Below, piece by piece: positions 15,177-15,698 of a DNA stretch of 15,698 bases. Below the pieces are notes generated by a model. The model saw nothing but the letters and a program-made list of their open reading frames with translations, searched no databases and was not told where the DNA came from. The position numbers and the translations under genes are program-made. The DNA is taken from the NCBI GenBank assembly GCA_031370485.1, contig JANMQK010000288.1, positions 1 through 15,698 of the forward strand, written 5' to 3'. The stretch's first letter is position 1. Every line of letters begins with the position of its first letter. Source of the stretch: JANMQK01 sp031370485 (GTDB taxonomy: Bacteria; Acidobacteriota; Polarisedimenticolia; Gp22-AA2).

Positions 15177-15698
15177 GATCCAAGGCGCAGCCAATCCGCT
15201 CCGGGCAGATCTTCACGGCCGCCTCGTTTCTATTCCTGGCGGCTCTCCTGGTCACGCTCGGCTACCGCCTGACGCCCCCTGGCGCTTCGCCCGTCGGCCG
15301 CGGCCGCCTTGGCCTGGCGCAGAGGCAGGTGGCGCATGACGCCAACCTGGTCCTGATCACGATCGACGGCCTGCCGTCGGAACGCGTCGGGTTCCTCGGG
15401 GCGTCGCTGCCGTCCGCAACCCCCCACCTGGACCACCTGGCCCGCGGCGGGTTCCGGTTCGAGCAGGCCATCACCCCCTCGCCCAGCTCACTGGCCGCGC
15501 ACGCGTCGCTCATGACCGGCCTGTGGCCCGCCACCATCGGCGTCCGTTCCTCGGCCGGAGGGGTTCTGCCGACGGGGCGCGCCACGCTCGCCGAGATGCT
15601 GCGCGTCTCGGGCTTCCGCACCGCGGCCTTCCTGGGATCGGCCGAAGTGGGGCGCTGGACCGGGCTTGCCCGGGGATTCGAACGGTTCGACGAGCCGG
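15173..15698 (+). CDS. Membrane-anchored sulfatase-superfamily protein, 3' end outside window
   Basis: The frame is open for 175 codons from ATG 15173, which overlaps the moeA stop as ATGA, and runs off the right edge. Residues 13-31 are a hydrophobic segment, probably a signal anchor placing the rest outside the cytoplasm. From residue 58 the sequence follows the sulfatase / alkaline phosphatase superfamily: NLVLITIDG with metal-ligand candidate Asp65, TPHLDHLARGG, then a segment ending HASLMTG near 110-116, and TLAEMLRVSGFRTAAFLG. The nucleophile region reads SPSSLAAH rather than the CxPxR or SxPxR of formylglycine sulfatases, so ordinary sulfatase activity is doubtful; Ser106 may be the nucleophile. 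Similar proteins in other bacteria often carry C-terminal TPR repeats, which cannot be checked here. The substrate is unknown. Confidence 0.82.
   Translation, partial: MRSKAQPIRSGQIFTAASFLFLAALLVTLGYRLTPPGASPVGRGRLGLAQRQVAHDANLVLITIDGLPSERVGFLGASLPSATPHLDHLARGGFRFEQAITPSPSSLAAHASLMTGLWPATIGVRSSAGGVLPTGRATLAEMLRVSGFRTAAFLGSAEVGRWTGLARGFERFDEP

Overview
The window looks like an ordinary chromosomal housekeeping region from a GC-rich bacterium (roughly two thirds G+C by eye) with Gram-negative-type gene content. No integrase, transposase, phage gene or CRISPR repeat was seen. A membrane-anchored sulfatase-superfamily protein, a PilZ protein and an extended Rho, together with the tRNA-Leu / tig-clpP-clpX-lon / engB / rho-rpmE-prfA-prmC order, would fit an uncultured Acidobacteriota or deltaproteobacteria-like lineage. 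That placement is an inference of low confidence.

Layout. Positions 1-2076 (minus strand) hold a likely two-gene operon: a patatin-like phospholipase, then a PaaK-like adenylate-forming enzyme cut by the left edge. Together they could release and activate an acyl group. At 2247-2331 (plus) lies tRNA-Leu(UAG) with encoded CCA. It converges on a minus-strand gene at 2363-3070 for a degenerate response-regulator receiver fused to a PilZ domain with an intact c-di-GMP-binding signature. A 475-base intergenic region follows, holding a strong sigma70-type promoter and a leader of about 140 nt. This leads into the proteostasis operon tig-clpP-clpX-lon (3546-9118), whose genes are 1 to 46 bases apart: a ribosome-bound chaperone, the ClpXP protease and the Lon protease.

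After a 183-base spacer comes engB (large-subunit assembly GTPase), whose stop overlaps a possible ATG of rho (transcription termination factor with a disordered N-terminal extension of about 96 residues). A second clear promoter at 11575-11604 drives rpmE (zinc-type L31), prfA (release factor 1) and prmC (the methyltransferase for the GGQ glutamine of release factors), so the modifying enzyme sits directly after its substrate. moeA (molybdenum cofactor insertion) follows with its own -10 box placed so that the mRNA would be leaderless. Its stop overlaps the start of a sulfatase-superfamily gene cut by the right edge.

I found no convincing new multi-gene system. The most interesting observations are small in scale: prmC appears to begin at a CTG codon that overlaps the prfA stop as CTGA behind a perfect AGGAGGT; moeA appears leaderless; the PilZ protein has lost its phosphorylation residues; the engB-rho junction can form two mutually exclusive hairpins; the tig leader contains a terminator-like hairpin; and the rpmE leader could pair with its own start codon.
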